NCBI RefSeq assembly: GCF_040054535.1
Contig: NC_090783.1
Span: forward strand, 7,212,001-7,276,000
Source: Antennarius striatus
Taxonomy: Eukaryota > Chordata > Actinopteri > Lophiiformes > Antennariidae
DNA length: 64,000 bases
Reading direction: 5' to 3'
Numbering within the stretch: position 1 is the first letter of the stretch; every line of letters starts with the position of its first letter. The notes beneath the pieces were generated by a model, which was not told where the DNA came from, searched no databases, and saw only the letters and a program-made list of their open reading frames with translations. Made by a program: the position numbers and the translations under genes. This document shows, one piece after another, positions 1 to 13,741 of this stretch.

Positions 1-505
1 AGACAGACCAACAATAACAATAGTCAACACATGTCACAACACAAGAAGTAGGGTGAAGCATAAGCATATTTAAACCTACCCCTTCTTAACTACAGTAGTT
101 AATTAACAATGAATTATCTCAATCATTCATAGTTAGACAAAAAATATTTACAAAAACATACAAAAAAAGAAATAAACAAACATACATATTTTTTAAAAAT
201 GTAGCCTCAAGAGGGCACAAGCCAGTGTCTTGTTGTGCAGGTCCCAAGCCTGGATAAATACCCATATTTATAAAAAAGGTAAATACTGAAAATAAGCGTA
301 GTGCATATAAAAAATACAAACATGATTTATAAAAGCACCGGATTGTTAAAGCCCTTCCTTCCTCCTCTACCTTTGAAAACCGTGTGTTCTTACCACTTTT
401 TAACCTTGGTCATACTTGGACATTGCAAGAGCTCCACACCCAATGTTTTTCAAGAGCCCCACTCCAGAAACAGAAACAGAAAAATGTCTTTGCCTTCAAC
501 ATTAG
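1..505 (+). other. 3' part of intron 4 of the left-edge transporter copy
   Basis: No coding exon is visible before the acceptor AG at 504-505. By comparison with the complete copies this is the end of intron 4, so exons 1-4 of this gene lie left of the window. The stretch is AT-rich and I see no recognisable element in it. Confidence 0.7.
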
Positions 506-2882
506 GTGGCTGCCAGAGTCGGCAAGGTGGCTCATAGCCAATGGAAAGCACGAGCAAGCTCATACGTACTTGAAGAGATGCGCCAAGATGAACCAAGCAG
601 AGAATTTCATGGAAACAATTAAAACGGAGGTCAGTATTCAAAATGTTTTAGAATTCAATAGAACAAACAGATATCAGTTAGTTTGAAATCGTGCAAATTA
701 ATCATTTCTGATGTGCTGTTATGATTAGTAATCCTGTTCATTACTAATTGTACTCTACATTTTGAAGACATTATCTGCCATTGTTATGACTGAGAAAAGA
801 CATCAGACCTATTCCTGTCTTGATCTGATGAGAACACCCAAAATGAGGAGACTGGCCATCTACACTGGTTTAATGTGGTGTGTATTCACTTAACAGTTGT
901 ATCAATTACAGGTCTCAGGTTACACATCTTATTTTTTATTATTGTGGCCAGTGAGTTCTAGATTTTGTAGAATACAATTGAATAGTTGACTACAATTTTG
1001 AACTGAGTTTCCATTTTCTCCTCCCCCAGGTTATGCGTGGTGACCTCATATTTTGCAATCAGTTTCCACATCACAGGCTTCTGGTTGGATATATATTTTA
1101 CACAGTTTGCTTATTCTTTGATAGAGATCCCATCAAAAACAGTACTTTATTTCATACTGGATAAGATAGGCAGAAGATCAACAGTGGTGGGAACTCAGCT
1201 GATGGTTGCAATCTGTCTTGGAGTCAACATTTTACTACCTAAAGGTAAACACTTCCAGACCTTTAGCTAAGATTTAGGATATTTTGTTGGTTTAAAATGT
1301 CCCATACTTGTAATAACAAGACATTACAGTATTAATACATGGTAGCAAACAACACAAGGAATTCAAATCATACAACATATTTCAAAAAGAGTCAGGGCCC
1401 TACAGAATGTAAATAGAATGTAATGACTATGCATCAAATAATGATAATGAAAAGTGTCATTTAAAAATAAATAAATTAGAATTTCAACTTTTTTGTTGGC
1501 AAGAGGCTTTAAAAAAGTTGGAACAGTGGCATCAAAAGCCACCAGTGAAAAATTTATTATTTTAGCTTGTGAAAAAAATTGTAACATGATTGGTTATTAA
1601 AATTAGAGCATCACAGTAATGGCATCGGAAACCTGCACATTTATATAGGTTCCTTTAATGTTGCATGATAGTTTATAGAGTTTGTTTCTAAAAAACAGGC
1701 TACTTCATTACAAAATCTTTATTTCTTGGCCTATCATCCACCCATCCATCCATCTATCCATTGATCTATCCATCTTCGCTTTTCTGCCTTGCTGGTCATG
1801 GGTCTGCGGGAGCCTACCCCAGCTAGCTACTGGCAAGAGGTGGGGTATACCCTGGATGCATCGCCAGTGCATAACGGGGCCACATGAAAAACAAACAACC
1901 GCTTACACACACCCACACCTAAATTGGAGTGACTAATTCACCTAAGCTGCATGTTTTTGGAGGTCGAAGGAAGGGGACAACCTGAAGAGAAGTCATGCAA
2001 ACATGGGGAGAACATACACAGAAAGGTATTGAACCCAAAACCTGAAAACACCATTGTTCTGCCTCTTGGCCCGTCATAAAACATAAAATACAACAAAGGA
2101 AATCTCAAACAGAGCAGCTGAAGTCTTATGTAAGGCAAAAATGGGAAATACTTCCTAAATCTTCCTAAATGCTTACAGAGTGCTGCTGAAGATATGATCC
2201 AACACTGAGGTAAACCTGACCCTGACCCAACAAATTTGTGTCATTTTTCTGTTTTAATAATTTGCGCTGTTACATAATGGAGTTTCAGTGATTCACGAGT
2301 CATTTCATACTGTTTTAACTTAAAGTTGACGTAGTGGTCTAAGTTTTTCTGGAAATGGATTTGCAACAAAAAGAGCTGCTGTATTAAGAAACAACTGATT
2401 CTGCTTTTGTCCTGTTTCCAGATAAGTCTTTGGTCATAACAGTGATAGCTGTTATTGGGAAAGGCTTTTCTTCAGCAAGCTTTGCAACTGTGATGCTCTA
2501 CACAGCGGAGGTCTATCCCACTGTAGTAAGGTGAGTCACAATTTCCGTTTCATTTAAAACAGCACAATCATCAGATGGTTTTTTTTATATCTTACAGTAA
2601 TGTAAGCATCGTAGAACACAGAAAATCTAGCATCCTCTATGTCTATGTGTACATCTTTTGTCTGGATTTAGGCAGATTGGTACGGGTTACAACAACGGCC
2701 TGGGTCGATTGGCCATCGCTGTGGTCCCGTTCATTCTCTTGCTGGAAGAGGTGTGGAAGGAGCTACCCCAGGTTGTGCTGTGCTGTGCGGCTCTACTGGG
2801 GACAATATTCACCAGAATGCTGCCAGAAACCTCCAACAAGTGCATGCCAGAGACCATAGATGATATAGAACAGCAGAGATAG
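506..2882 (+). CDS. slc22a7: SLC22A7/OAT2-like organic anion transporter, 5'-truncated by window edge (exons 5-9)
   Basis: This is the C-terminal half of an SLC22 major-facilitator anion transporter. Exons are 506-629, 768-877, 1030-1244, 2422-2530 and 2672-2882; lengths and phases match the complete copies, so the join is open to the TAG at 2880-2882. Exon 5 carries WLPESARW, exon 7 the TM7-TM8 region ending in DKIGRRSTVVGT, exon 8 the TM10 region with a variant AEVYPTVVR (other copies mostly AELYP), and exon 9 TM11-12 and the LPETSNKCMPETIDDIEQQR tail. The TM8 lysine (IPSK) and TM11 arginine (GRLA) expected for OATs are present. Intron 7 (1245-2421) is expanded by a SINE at 1735-2043. A poly(A) signal AATAAA is at 3202-3207. 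The exon 6 donor is GTGTGT. Family assignment is firm; the choice of SLC22A7 over another OAT rests on the C-terminal pattern and remembered human OAT2 sequence. Confidence 0.9.
1735..2043 (-). repeat. tRNA-like SINE fragment, reverse orientation
   Basis: The text reads like the reverse complement of the better-preserved SINE at 13060-13420: it has the tail with CCATCCATCC, then GGGAGCCTACCCCAGCTAG, the CAGTGCA block, and GCATGTTTTTGGAGGT followed by GGGGAGAACAT. It is diverged and sits in intron 7 of the left-edge gene. Confidence 0.7.
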
Positions 2883-3470
2883 CGTTTACCTTTTTTGTCA
2901 GTTCATGACCTTTCATAACCATCTCATGTCTTCACCTAAGGTTTCTTATGTATGGATTTTATGAACCACCCATCTAAGATTGTTTTAAACTTGTTTGTGT
3001 AATGTATAATAACTTCAAGCTTTTGAACTGTCATGAAGGCTTGCCAATAATGGAACCTCTCACTACCATGATAGGTACTGTAGCTGGCTATTACGCACAA
3101 CAAAATATATCCAAACAACCAACATGTACTGTATTATACAAGCTTCAAATGCACTAATGTGTACTTGAAACCGAAGAATTGTTAATGTACAAGATGTTAT
3201 TAATAAATCTTTACAGATGTAACTTATACAATTTTTTTGAAATTAATGTACATAAAGAAAATACTCCACTTTTGTACCACAATCAATTAAATGAAAGTCA
3301 ACCACATCTAGTTTACAGTTTTTTTTGACAGTCCTGTTGAAATGTTCAATAGCCAGGTCTCATATTTACTACTGTTATTTCATTAGACATTTAGCGTGTG
3401 TGTGGGTGTACGTGCGTGAGCGTACATGTGCGTGTGTGTGTGTGTACGTGCGTGAACGTGTGTGTGCATG

Positions 3471-3504
<34 letters not shown>

Positions 3505-4600
3505 CTATGATATATTAACAGCCCATCTTTATACGTACCATTTTATCTATTTACTATATATTCTGCGTAGAATCTATTACGTATACTGTCCAGGTTGAGG
3601 TCCATGTTTTTGATATACTGTACCTTCAAACAAAAAAATTGGTAAGAATAACTTTGTTTGCACAATAACATTTCGTTTTGCTTTAAGTTTCTTACTGATA
3701 TTCTTTTGAAATAACACGTAGAAGTATTACGGACAAACAGCTGCCAAAGTCCATTTTGACCAACCAATGTTTGTTGTCATGTCAATGAAGTCCATGCGTG
3801 GGAAAACAGTGGCTGTGCTTTGACCCTTGATAGCTTTATGGAAAGTAGGTCAAACGTGCCATGTTTGAGATTTATTGGTGTCAATATTGATTCAATATTA
3901 AACCCAGTATGATAGAGGGTACCCTGTATGGTCTTCTAATGCCCATGGTTGAGTCATGATTCATTGTCAAAAGCTGCAGTAAAAACCTCTGTTAACTCCC
4001 TCTAGTGGATGACTGTAGTATTTCCTTCCCCATTTGTCTGTGGAAAATCTTTCATTCTCAGGCCGTTGAAGTCCAAAAAACTTTCAGCCTACACCCACAA
4101 AAATCTTTGTAGAAGTGTTGTATTGAATTTTTATATATTCGTTACAGTTTATAAGGAGTTGAGACAGTTTGTGATTGTTGTCCATGAGATTTTTTTATCA
4201 AGATTTTATATTAATAAAAATCAAATGGGAATGGACTCAAAATGTTTCTTTTGTTTAAGTAAAGTTTACTACAACATACCAATAGATACACGTTTACCGA
4301 CACATTCAATTAATTTAGGCGTGACCTATCAAAGACACTAAGATTATGCTTCTACATGTCGCACCTGAAAAACAAAAAAGTTTATATAAATAAATGAATA
4401 AATACACATTTGAGCAATACACATTCGTTTGTCAAGTAAGTAAAGACCAACACAATAAGACTGAAGAAGACTGAGGTTCTCAGTCGTTTCGGTTACGGTA
4501 GATCTCTGAATAAAGTTAACGTCACTTTAAAATGTATGAAGATGTTCTGTCTCTTGCCCAAGAGGATTCTTCAGTTCTGAACGGCTGGTGAGGGTTCTTC
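2883..4600. other. 3' UTR and spacer, no gene seen
   Basis: The first 320 bases are the 3' UTR of the left-edge gene up to AATAAA at 3202-3207. A GT-rich microsatellite follows. Open frames in 3325-4341 are short, AT-rich or repeat-derived, and none matches a family I recognise. Confidence 0.5.
3394..3502. repeat. (GT)n-rich microsatellite
   Basis: Imperfect GT dinucleotide repeat broken by GTACGTGCGTGA steps, ending in a pure (TG) run. Confidence 0.95.
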
Positions 4601-4602
4601 TT

Positions 4603-4660
4603 CTTTTACTTTTGGCTTTTCCCTTCAGGGGTCGCCACAGCAAATCAATTGCAAACTGTT
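4603..4660 (-). mobile_element. RTE-type LINE 3' terminal fragment
   Basis: CTTTTCCCTTCAGGGGTCGC matches the 3' terminus of the larger RTE-like element at 49636-49690 (CTTTTCCCTTCAGGGGTCAC). Only the very end is present. A weaker piece with CTCCTTTCAGGGG lies at about 17670. Confidence 0.55.
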
Positions 4661-5251
4661 TTATTCAGAATGAGAGTCCTTTAGACCCATAGATTTCACC
4701 TAAGGCTCCAAGACTATGATCTGAGTCAAATAGATTGTGAAAATAACTATTGGTGTAGTTTAAGATTAGTTACCACACAGAGCAGATCAGTGTGTGCCAG
4801 TGTTCCTACAAAGTATTTGAACATCAATTTACAGTTGTACACAGTGTCTGTGAATGACATTTTAACTGACAGGAGTTGAATAGATCTGATATGATTGCCA
4901 ATCTGTGAATTCTTTACATATTAACAACATATTACACATTAATTTATCACTGAGGTCTGGCGCTTCTGGTTCACCAAGACCTACTGTTTCCTCCTGTATG
5001 GCGATCCCCCCAAAGAGTGCCCCCTTGTGGTTTACCAGGAAGAGTGTTAGTTGACAGACCTTTCATTATTTTCTCCATCTACTCTGTGGTTTGCTAGTCC
5101 TGCTCACCTCCAGTCTGCGGGGCTAGAGAGCCTGTTTGCTTTCTTTATTGATAAAGAAACATACAGGTCAACTTTCAGTGTCCAGACAGAGAGGCTGCAC
5201 TGGTTTGGAGTAGCAAAGCTACATGAACTTACTTCCTTAATAAGGCATTTA

Positions 5252-5490
5252 GGGTGGCAGTGGCTCAGTGATTCAGTGATTCAAAGATTGGCAGTGCAAT
5301 TCCCACTCCTGCTTAGTCATTTGTTGTTGTATCTTTGGGCAAGACACTTCACCATCGTTGCCTCCAGCGAGGGACTCGTTGGTGTGTGTATGCGTGTGAT
5401 GGTCAGAGAGGCCGTATGCGCAGATTGCCTGCCACACTTTCATCAGCTTGCCCCAGGGCAGCTGTGGCTGTGGATGTAGTTTACCATCAA
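5252..5490 (+). repeat. Teleost interspersed repeat (tRNA-SINE related)
   Basis: Begins GGGTGGCAGTGGCTCAGTG, followed by TTGGGCAAGACACTTCACC and CCCCAGGGCAGCTGTGGCTG. I recognise this block order as a common teleost short interspersed repeat. The 142-residue open frame across it is not a gene. Confidence 0.55.
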
Positions 5491-5636
5491 AAAGTATGAA
5501 TCAAGAGTAAAAAAATAATGGATCCACTGTAAAAGCGTCTTTGAGTGTCCAGAAAAGTGAAATAGAAATCTAATCCATTATCATTATAAGCAGAGATATA
5601 GTAATTACTATTATTATTATTTTTGGTTGTGACTGT

Positions 5637-6166
5637 TTCTCACCTTCAGCACCTTCAGCAGCAGACTGCTGTCACACAGCGCCTCCATAGAGAGGCTGAG
5701 GTCCTCCTTCATGCCCCGTGCCATCAGGGGGTACAATGACTCTCTCAGGAGGAGCGGGGGGGAGGTGGCGAGGTCAGCACGGGGTTGAATGGATTTAATT
5801 TAATTTTAATTTAATTTTATACTGTTTATATGTATATATATATTCATTTATTTTTTACACTGTTTTATATTTTAATTCAATTTTATACTGTTTATATTTT
5901 ATTTTATACTGCTTATATTTTAATACTGTAATATTTTTTAAAATTTTATACTGTTTATATTTTAATTTTATACTGTTTATATTTTAGTTATAGTTTAGTA
6001 TATAAGTCCTGTTACTGCTGCATGTGTCTGTCTGTTAGTGTAGTGTATGTCTTGTGGTATGTCCTGTGATGTCAGTGTTTCTTTTTCTCCTGGTGTTTAT
6101 CCAGTATTATTTGTTATGTAATGCCTGAGCAGTGGATATATACAATTTCCTCCAGGATTAATAAAG
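5637..6166 (+). mobile_element. Rex1/L2-like LINE 3' end (truncated)
   Basis: Translated from about 5640, the tail resembles the C-terminal end of an L2/Rex-type reverse transcriptase (RSSFMPRAIRGYNDSLRR). It is followed by an AT-rich 3' UTR ending in CCTCCAGGATTAATAAAG, which runs straight into the TATC microsatellite. The element is 5'-truncated, as usual for LINE copies. Confidence 0.65.
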
Positions 6167-8040
<1,874 letters not shown>

Positions 8041-8290
8041 GTTGCTTTGATTGGTTGCCACATAAAGTTCTGCGCAGGTTTCGACATAAAAGTTGCTGAA
8101 TATGCAACGTCATAGTCATTCCAAACCAATGACAAGCAGATTAGAGCAGATCGTTGCGTCATCGTGATACGGTTTGGGAAAATTGACGTCCTGGTCTTGT
8201 CGATCTGTGCTGCTTTTTTGTTTTGTTTCTTGATTTCTTTTCTTTCTTTCTTTTTTTTTGTTTTTTTTGTTTTTATATTGTCAGGTCACA
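8041..8290 (+). promoter_or_regulatory. Putative promoter and 5' UTR of copy A
   Basis: An inverted CCAAT box (ATTGG) lies at 8050-8054, followed by a half CRE-like TTGACGTCC near 8182 and a T-rich leader immediately before the ATG. The CCAAT spacing (about 240 bp) is longer than in the other copies, and the proximal sequence does not obviously align with theirs. Confidence 0.4.
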
Positions 8291-8779
8291 ATGAGATTCG
8301 AGAGCGTTCTAGCAGCAATAAAAGGATTTGGAAGATTTCAGAAGATGATCCTCGCAATGTGCTTTTTTGGCCGCTTCTCCATTCCCTGTCACTTCATGCT
8401 CAACAACTTCATCGCGGACGTTCCTTCTCACCACTGTGACTTCAGCTCTTTGGACGATGGAGGTGTTTTTAGGAATTTATCCATGGAGGAGAAGCTTGTT
8501 GTTAGTATTCCTGTCCAGGAGGATGGGACTCCGAGCTCCTGTCGAATGTTTGCAGAACCTCAGTATCACCTGCTGCAGAACTCCTCCAACTCTCCTGACG
8601 CACGGACGGTGCCATGTCAGACTGGATGGGTGTACGACAACACCACCCTCAGGTCTACTGTGACCTCACAGGTGACTGACGTTCTCTTTAAGAACAAAGT
8701 GCACATGTTCACAATATCAAATCAAACTGTAATATAATGAATAGGTTATTATTGTATTATTATTAGTATTAGTATTACA

Positions 8780-8833
<54 letters not shown>

Positions 8834-11800
8834 ACATTACAACATATTGATTATAGTGCACTGGCAAGTAACACAATAAACCAGTTGTCAGTAACAATCT
8901 GTGAACACAGTGACCAGGTTAATTGCACGTATAACTGTCAAAAGGTTTGAATGGTGATAAGGTGCAGCGTTGTGATGATCTTTATGATCTGAAGTTTAAA
9001 TTAAACACCAACAATGTGTTAAATTAACACTATATTAACAGTTTAGTTGTCTGTGAGCGTTGTTCTCAAGGTGTTCTTAGAAAAACCCAAAAGTTTGTTC
9101 ACACAGAACCACAATCATCCACGAGTCCAACTTGCATCAAATCACAGTACAGTCAACCATTTACAGATCACACAGTGACTCATTTCAAATTATCTCGCAC
9201 ATTGTCTCACAGTCCGAAATTGCTGAACAACTCTGCACATTGCTTGGGGTTTCCAGCCCTCTTATCCCTTCTGCTGGGGTGCATCCTGTTGGTATGAACA
9301 CAAGATGCAGAAAACATCAGCTTGAGATAACCTTTAAGTGTTTCAAGTTACTAGACACTGCAGTTTGCCATCCAGTGTCTCAGTGAAAAAAGAGTAAAAA
9401 TACAACTCTACTGAAATTTGAATTAAATTACTATTTAGGACAAATAAATTGAAAAGATCGTTGGGTGTCTCTTGTCAACCACATTCTACGTTTTTATACA
9501 CATTACACTTATTATATATGAATGACTGTGGGTTTTTTTTTTTAAAGTGGGACTTGGTGTGTGAAAGAAGAGGGAAAAATAAAGCAACTGCCACCATCTT
9601 CTTTATCGGAGCGATGATTGGAACCGTTATTTCTGGAAGCCTGAGTGACAGGTGGGTGTATTTGCTGATCAATTGCTGATATTTTGCTTACAACTTTGAT
9701 TACCTGGCGCTTCAAATGATTATTAAAATCTAACTTAAATCCCTCATAGGTTTGGCCGACGGATCATAATCCTGTTGTCCTACCTGTCAGTGATGTTCTT
9801 TGGTTTTGCCAGTGCTCTCTCTACTTCCTATGTGATGTTTATGGTGCTGCGATTCTTCACTGGGTTATGTATATCTGGCATCCTCATCATTGCAGCAACC
9901 CTCAGTAATTATTTACTTTAATATCAGTCAAAAACTCAACTTTTTGTTCACCTGAGAAGGGACTAAATGCAGGCCTACAGACATTAAAACATCTCACGTA
10001 TTTTCAGGATTGTAATTTTTGTAAAGTAAAGAGGTGTTTCCTGTTTGCAGCTGTGGAGTGGGTGGACATTGAACACAGGAAACTGGTGGGAGTGATCGAC
10101 AGCTTGGCCTGGACATTTGGTAGTGCAGTGTTTGCAGGAATTGCTTACCTGGTGACTGACTGGCGGTGGCTGACTGTCAGTGTCACCTCACCTCTGATCT
10201 TGATCTTGATCACCTCGTGGTAAGACTGAAAAAATGCTCTTTTAGACCATCATAATGGAGTAAACCCTAACAGGGATGTGTCCTGATTTGAGTTGATGCT
10301 TTACCAGATTATCAATGGGAAAATATTGTTTGCACGCAAAAATAGTGTGTAGTAGGCAGTAGTGAACCAAGAGTTATTTTGTGGTATAAAATCAAATGCA
10401 GAAGAGTAACTACAAAATTAAGAGAAGCGTAAAATCATTCACAGCAGATGAATAAAAACTACTGGAATGAACTACAAATTAAAAAGAATGCTCCCTTTAA
10501 GATATGTGGTTTTAATGTAAATATGCACTGGTATATTAACGATTAATACATTGTACAAAAAATGTTTTTGCCGTCAACATTAGGTGGCTGCCAGAGTCAG
10601 CAAGGTGGCTCATAGCCAATGGAAAGCACGAGCAAGCTCATATGTACTTGAAGAGATGCGCCAAGATGAACCAAGCAGAGAATTTCATTGACTCAATTAA
10701 AACGGAGGTTAGCATTCATTATGTTTCTTAACTCAATAGAGAAAGAGAGAAATCAATGGGTTTGTGTTACACTGTTATGATTAATAATCCTGTTCATTTC
10801 TAATACTGCTCTGAATTTTGAAGACATTATCAGACATTGTTGTGACTGAGAAAAAAGATCGGACCTATTCCTTGCTTGATCTGATAAGAACACCCAAAAT
10901 AAGGAGACTGGCCCTCGGCACTGGTTTCCTATGGTCTGTATTCACCAAACAGATGTATGAGTGACTCTAGGTCTTAGATTACACATGTCTTATTTTAATT
11001 ATTATGGAGAGTGAATCTTAAGACATACAGATGAAAACTTCTGACTTAACAGATTTCAATTGATTTTCCATTTTCTCTTCCCCCAGGTTTTGTGTGTCAA
11101 CTACATATTTTTTCATCAGTTTCCACATTACAGGCTTCTGGTTGGATATATATTTCACCCAGTTTGCTTATTCTTTGATTGAAATCCCAACAAAAATAGC
11201 ACTTTATTTTCTACTGGATAAGATAGGCAGAAGACCAACAGTGGTGGGAACTCAGCTGATTGTTGCAATCTGCCTTGGAATCAACATTGTATTACCTAAA
11301 GGTAAACACTGACATTTTTTGTTGGTTTAAAATGTCACAGTGTTGCAATAACAAGAGACTGCAGTGTTAACACATGGGAGCAAACAGCACAAGAAATGAA
11401 AGCACTATAAATAACTGCAAAAACGGTCACTACTTCTGTCCTGTTTCCAGACATGTCTCTGGTCATAACGGTGATAGCAGTTATTGGAAAAGGATTTTCT
11501 TCAGCAGGGTTTGCCACACTTGTACTCTACACTGCAGAGCTCTATCCCACTGTAGTAAGGTAAGCAGTCATGCTTTCCTTTTCCTTTAAAAGAAAAGATT
11601 GAACAGTGGGTTTTTTTGCTACCTTACGTTAATAAGAATAAGATATTATCCACAGCTAGCCTCCCGTGTTGCTGTTATCTATTATCAGTTATCTTTATTT
11701 AGGCAGATTGGTCTGGGCTACAACTCCTTCTATGGTCGAATTGGAACAGCTCTGGCTCCTTTTATTCTCTTACTGGATGAGGTATGGACGGAGCTACCCC

Positions 11801-11913
11801 AGACTGTGCTGTGCTGTATAGCCTTACTGGGGGTAATAATCACAAGAATACTTCCAGAAACACGCGACAAGTGCATGCTGGAGACCATAGACGACATTGA
11901 GCAACAGCGGTAG
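8291..11913 (+). CDS. slc22a7: SLC22A7/OAT2-like organic anion transporter, copy A
   Basis: Predicted 525-residue, 12-TM solute carrier; the family moves organic anions and related metabolites across plasma membranes of kidney and liver cells. Coding exons: 8291-8671, 9548-9651, 9750-9904, 10051-10219, 10584-10707, 10824-10933, 11087-11301, 11451-11559, 11703-11913; all join in frame. The ATG at 8291 starts MRFES, aligned with the MGFEE start of OAT2; the in-frame upstream ATG at 8258 gives a T-rich leader and is unlikely. Residues 36-127 form the large extracellular loop, with Cys49, Cys84, Cys109 and sequons N62, N97, N117. The MFS motif GSLSDRFGRR is at 157-166, PESARW at 273-278, the TM8 lysine in IPTK at 384, and the TM11 arginine at 468. 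Unlike copies B-E the tail keeps a final Arg (DIEQQR). The exon 6 donor is GTCTGT. Intron 1 holds an (ATT)n run. Confidence 0.93.
8779..8832. repeat. (ATT)n microsatellite in intron 1 of copy A
   Basis: Pure trinucleotide run. Confidence 0.95.
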
Positions 11914-13059
11914 TGGTCCCAACTATTTTTAGTCCCTGACCTTTCAAAACCATGTCATGACTTCTTCTAAGGTTTCTCATGTGTTTTACTTAGTGAGGTA
12001 CCCAACGAAGATTGGTTCAACTTCATATTTATTTTTCCACAAAATTGTTAAAAACATGTATTGACAGTGTGTGTTTTTTTCTTCAAAACATTTATTAACT
12101 TTTAAGATTTTTCCATGCAAGTTGTTGTAAGGTCCCTTTCTGCCTAGTTGGGAGCTACTGTTTTTAATTGAACTGTATTTAATTGTGTATTGCTGTAATA
12201 ATGTGCACATCTGCCAAAGGCCTGCAAACCAAAGAAACTCTGTCACTATAAACAACTACTGAATACTGAAGACTCAAACACACTGGTATTATTTTAGGTA
12301 GCATATTGGATATTGCCTAATGCTACTGTGATAGTTAGGTAACTGATAAAAAAAATCCAAAGAACCTAAATGTACTGTTTTGCACGCTGAAAATATACTA
12401 TTTCGTTCGTAAGTATGTGTAGTAATATGAAGCCTTTTATCAAATTGTGGTTGTGACCCAAAATCAGTGCACCAGGAGAGTCCACATGTTCACATTCACA
12501 GTTTTTATATAAACAGAATCTCACACCAGGTAGTCAAGAGATGAGGCAGGGAAAGTACAAACAGGCAAATTTTAGGAAACAAGAGCTTGAATAGGGTGGA
12601 GCCTGATTGGAAATGGGATGTATTGGGTTGCAGCAACACAGGTGACAGGAATGAGTGGACTGAGTGGGAGTGAATTCAGGATACCGAGGACAGGAGGGGA
12701 AATTGGAACTGAGATCATGACGTCAAATGTATTTACATATTCAACCAAGAATACCAGCTAATTGTATAAAAACGTATCAGTTCCATACTTATTACTCTGA
12801 TCCATGCTGGAAAGAAGGTGGATGCAAAATCTAGCAAACTCAAAATCACTTGCTGTACATCTAATCCACAATGTTAGTTTCTTTTTTGAGATTTAGGAAG
12901 AAAACACTGCTATGGCTGTTTTATCTCAGCATATTGTAATGTAGTATTTCTAACTGTGATCTTCTCTGAAAGTGAGGTGGAGGCCAAATCTGGAAAACTC
13001 TAACAATTTTTTCAGAATATTTAATCCTCTGTGTTAGTTTCTTTAGGATGAAAACATTA
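11914..13059. other. 3' flank and spacer after copy A
   Basis: Contains the 3' UTR of copy A, alignable in pieces with other copies (CTTTCA..ACCAT..CATG). The rest is AT-rich with no recognisable gene or element. Confidence 0.5.
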
Positions 13060-13420
13060 TAAATAAGGCGGCACGGTGGCGCAGTGGGTAGCGCTGTCGC
13101 CTCACAACACGGTGGGTCTGGGTTCAAGTCCCGCTCTGTGCGGAGTTTGCATGCTCTCCCCGTGTCTGCGTGGGTTCTCTTCGGGTTCTCCGGCTTCCTC
13201 CCACCTCCAAAAGCATGCGCTTCAGGTTGATTGGCCGGTCCTAGATTGCCCGTAGGAGTAAGTATGTGTGTGCGTGGTTGCATGTCTTTGTGTGTGGCTC
13301 CGCGGTGCACTGGCATCTTGCCTGGAGTGTCCCCAGCCTTACGCCCAATGCCAGCTGAGATAGGCTGCAGCTCCCCGTGACCCGCTACAGCGGATTCAGC
13401 GGCAGAAAGTGAATGAATGA
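13060..13420 (+). mobile_element. tRNA-derived SINE, near full length, with 12-bp target duplication
   Basis: Starts AAGGCGGCACGG with a box A-like GTGGCGCAGTGGGTAGC and a box B-like GGTTCAAGTCC spaced as in a tRNA promoter. It runs through TTTGCATGCTCTCCCC and ends in (GAAT)n. Flanks ATGAAAACATTA at 13048-13059 and 13421-13432 are a perfect 12-bp target-site duplication, which fixes the ends. Confidence 0.85.
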
Positions 13421-13499
13421 ATGAAAACATTACCATAAAGTTTTTTTCACTTCCTTTCTCTTATCATATGAAATGTTAGACTTTAAAATAATTAAAATT

Positions 13500-13741
13500 T
13501 TAATGTAATTTAATACACTGTTATAATCCCCAAAGGGAAATTAAGAACGCACACTCCAGTTTTTGTTAGTCAATCAAATCACACGCATGCATATTAGTAT
13601 GTACAGGCCACTGTAATACACACAACCACACACAAGGGGGCCGTGGGCATGCAGGGGAGGTAGCTCCTTCTTGGTGCGCCTCAAATGAGTAATTTGTAAG
13701 GGGGATGGCACCTTACTCAGGAGTGCCCCGGCAGTGCTCCA
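13500..13741 (-). repeat. Teleost interspersed repeat 3' portion, reverse orientation
   Basis: The reverse complement reads GCACTGCCGGGGCACTCC...AAGGTGCC ... AATTTCCCTTTGGGGATTA, the familiar 3' half of a common teleost retroposon that ends in a LINE-like tail. It directly abuts the inverted repeat at 13742. Confidence 0.5.

Noticed and set aside
8367-8663. 98-residue frame (SCSTTSSRTFLLTTVTS...) repeated at each exon 1
   Set aside because: It is the alternate frame of the conserved exon 1 and recurs only because the DNA is conserved.
13069-13140. tRNA gene
   Set aside because: Box A and box B are present but no cloverleaf is evident, and the unit is a SINE head with a target duplication.
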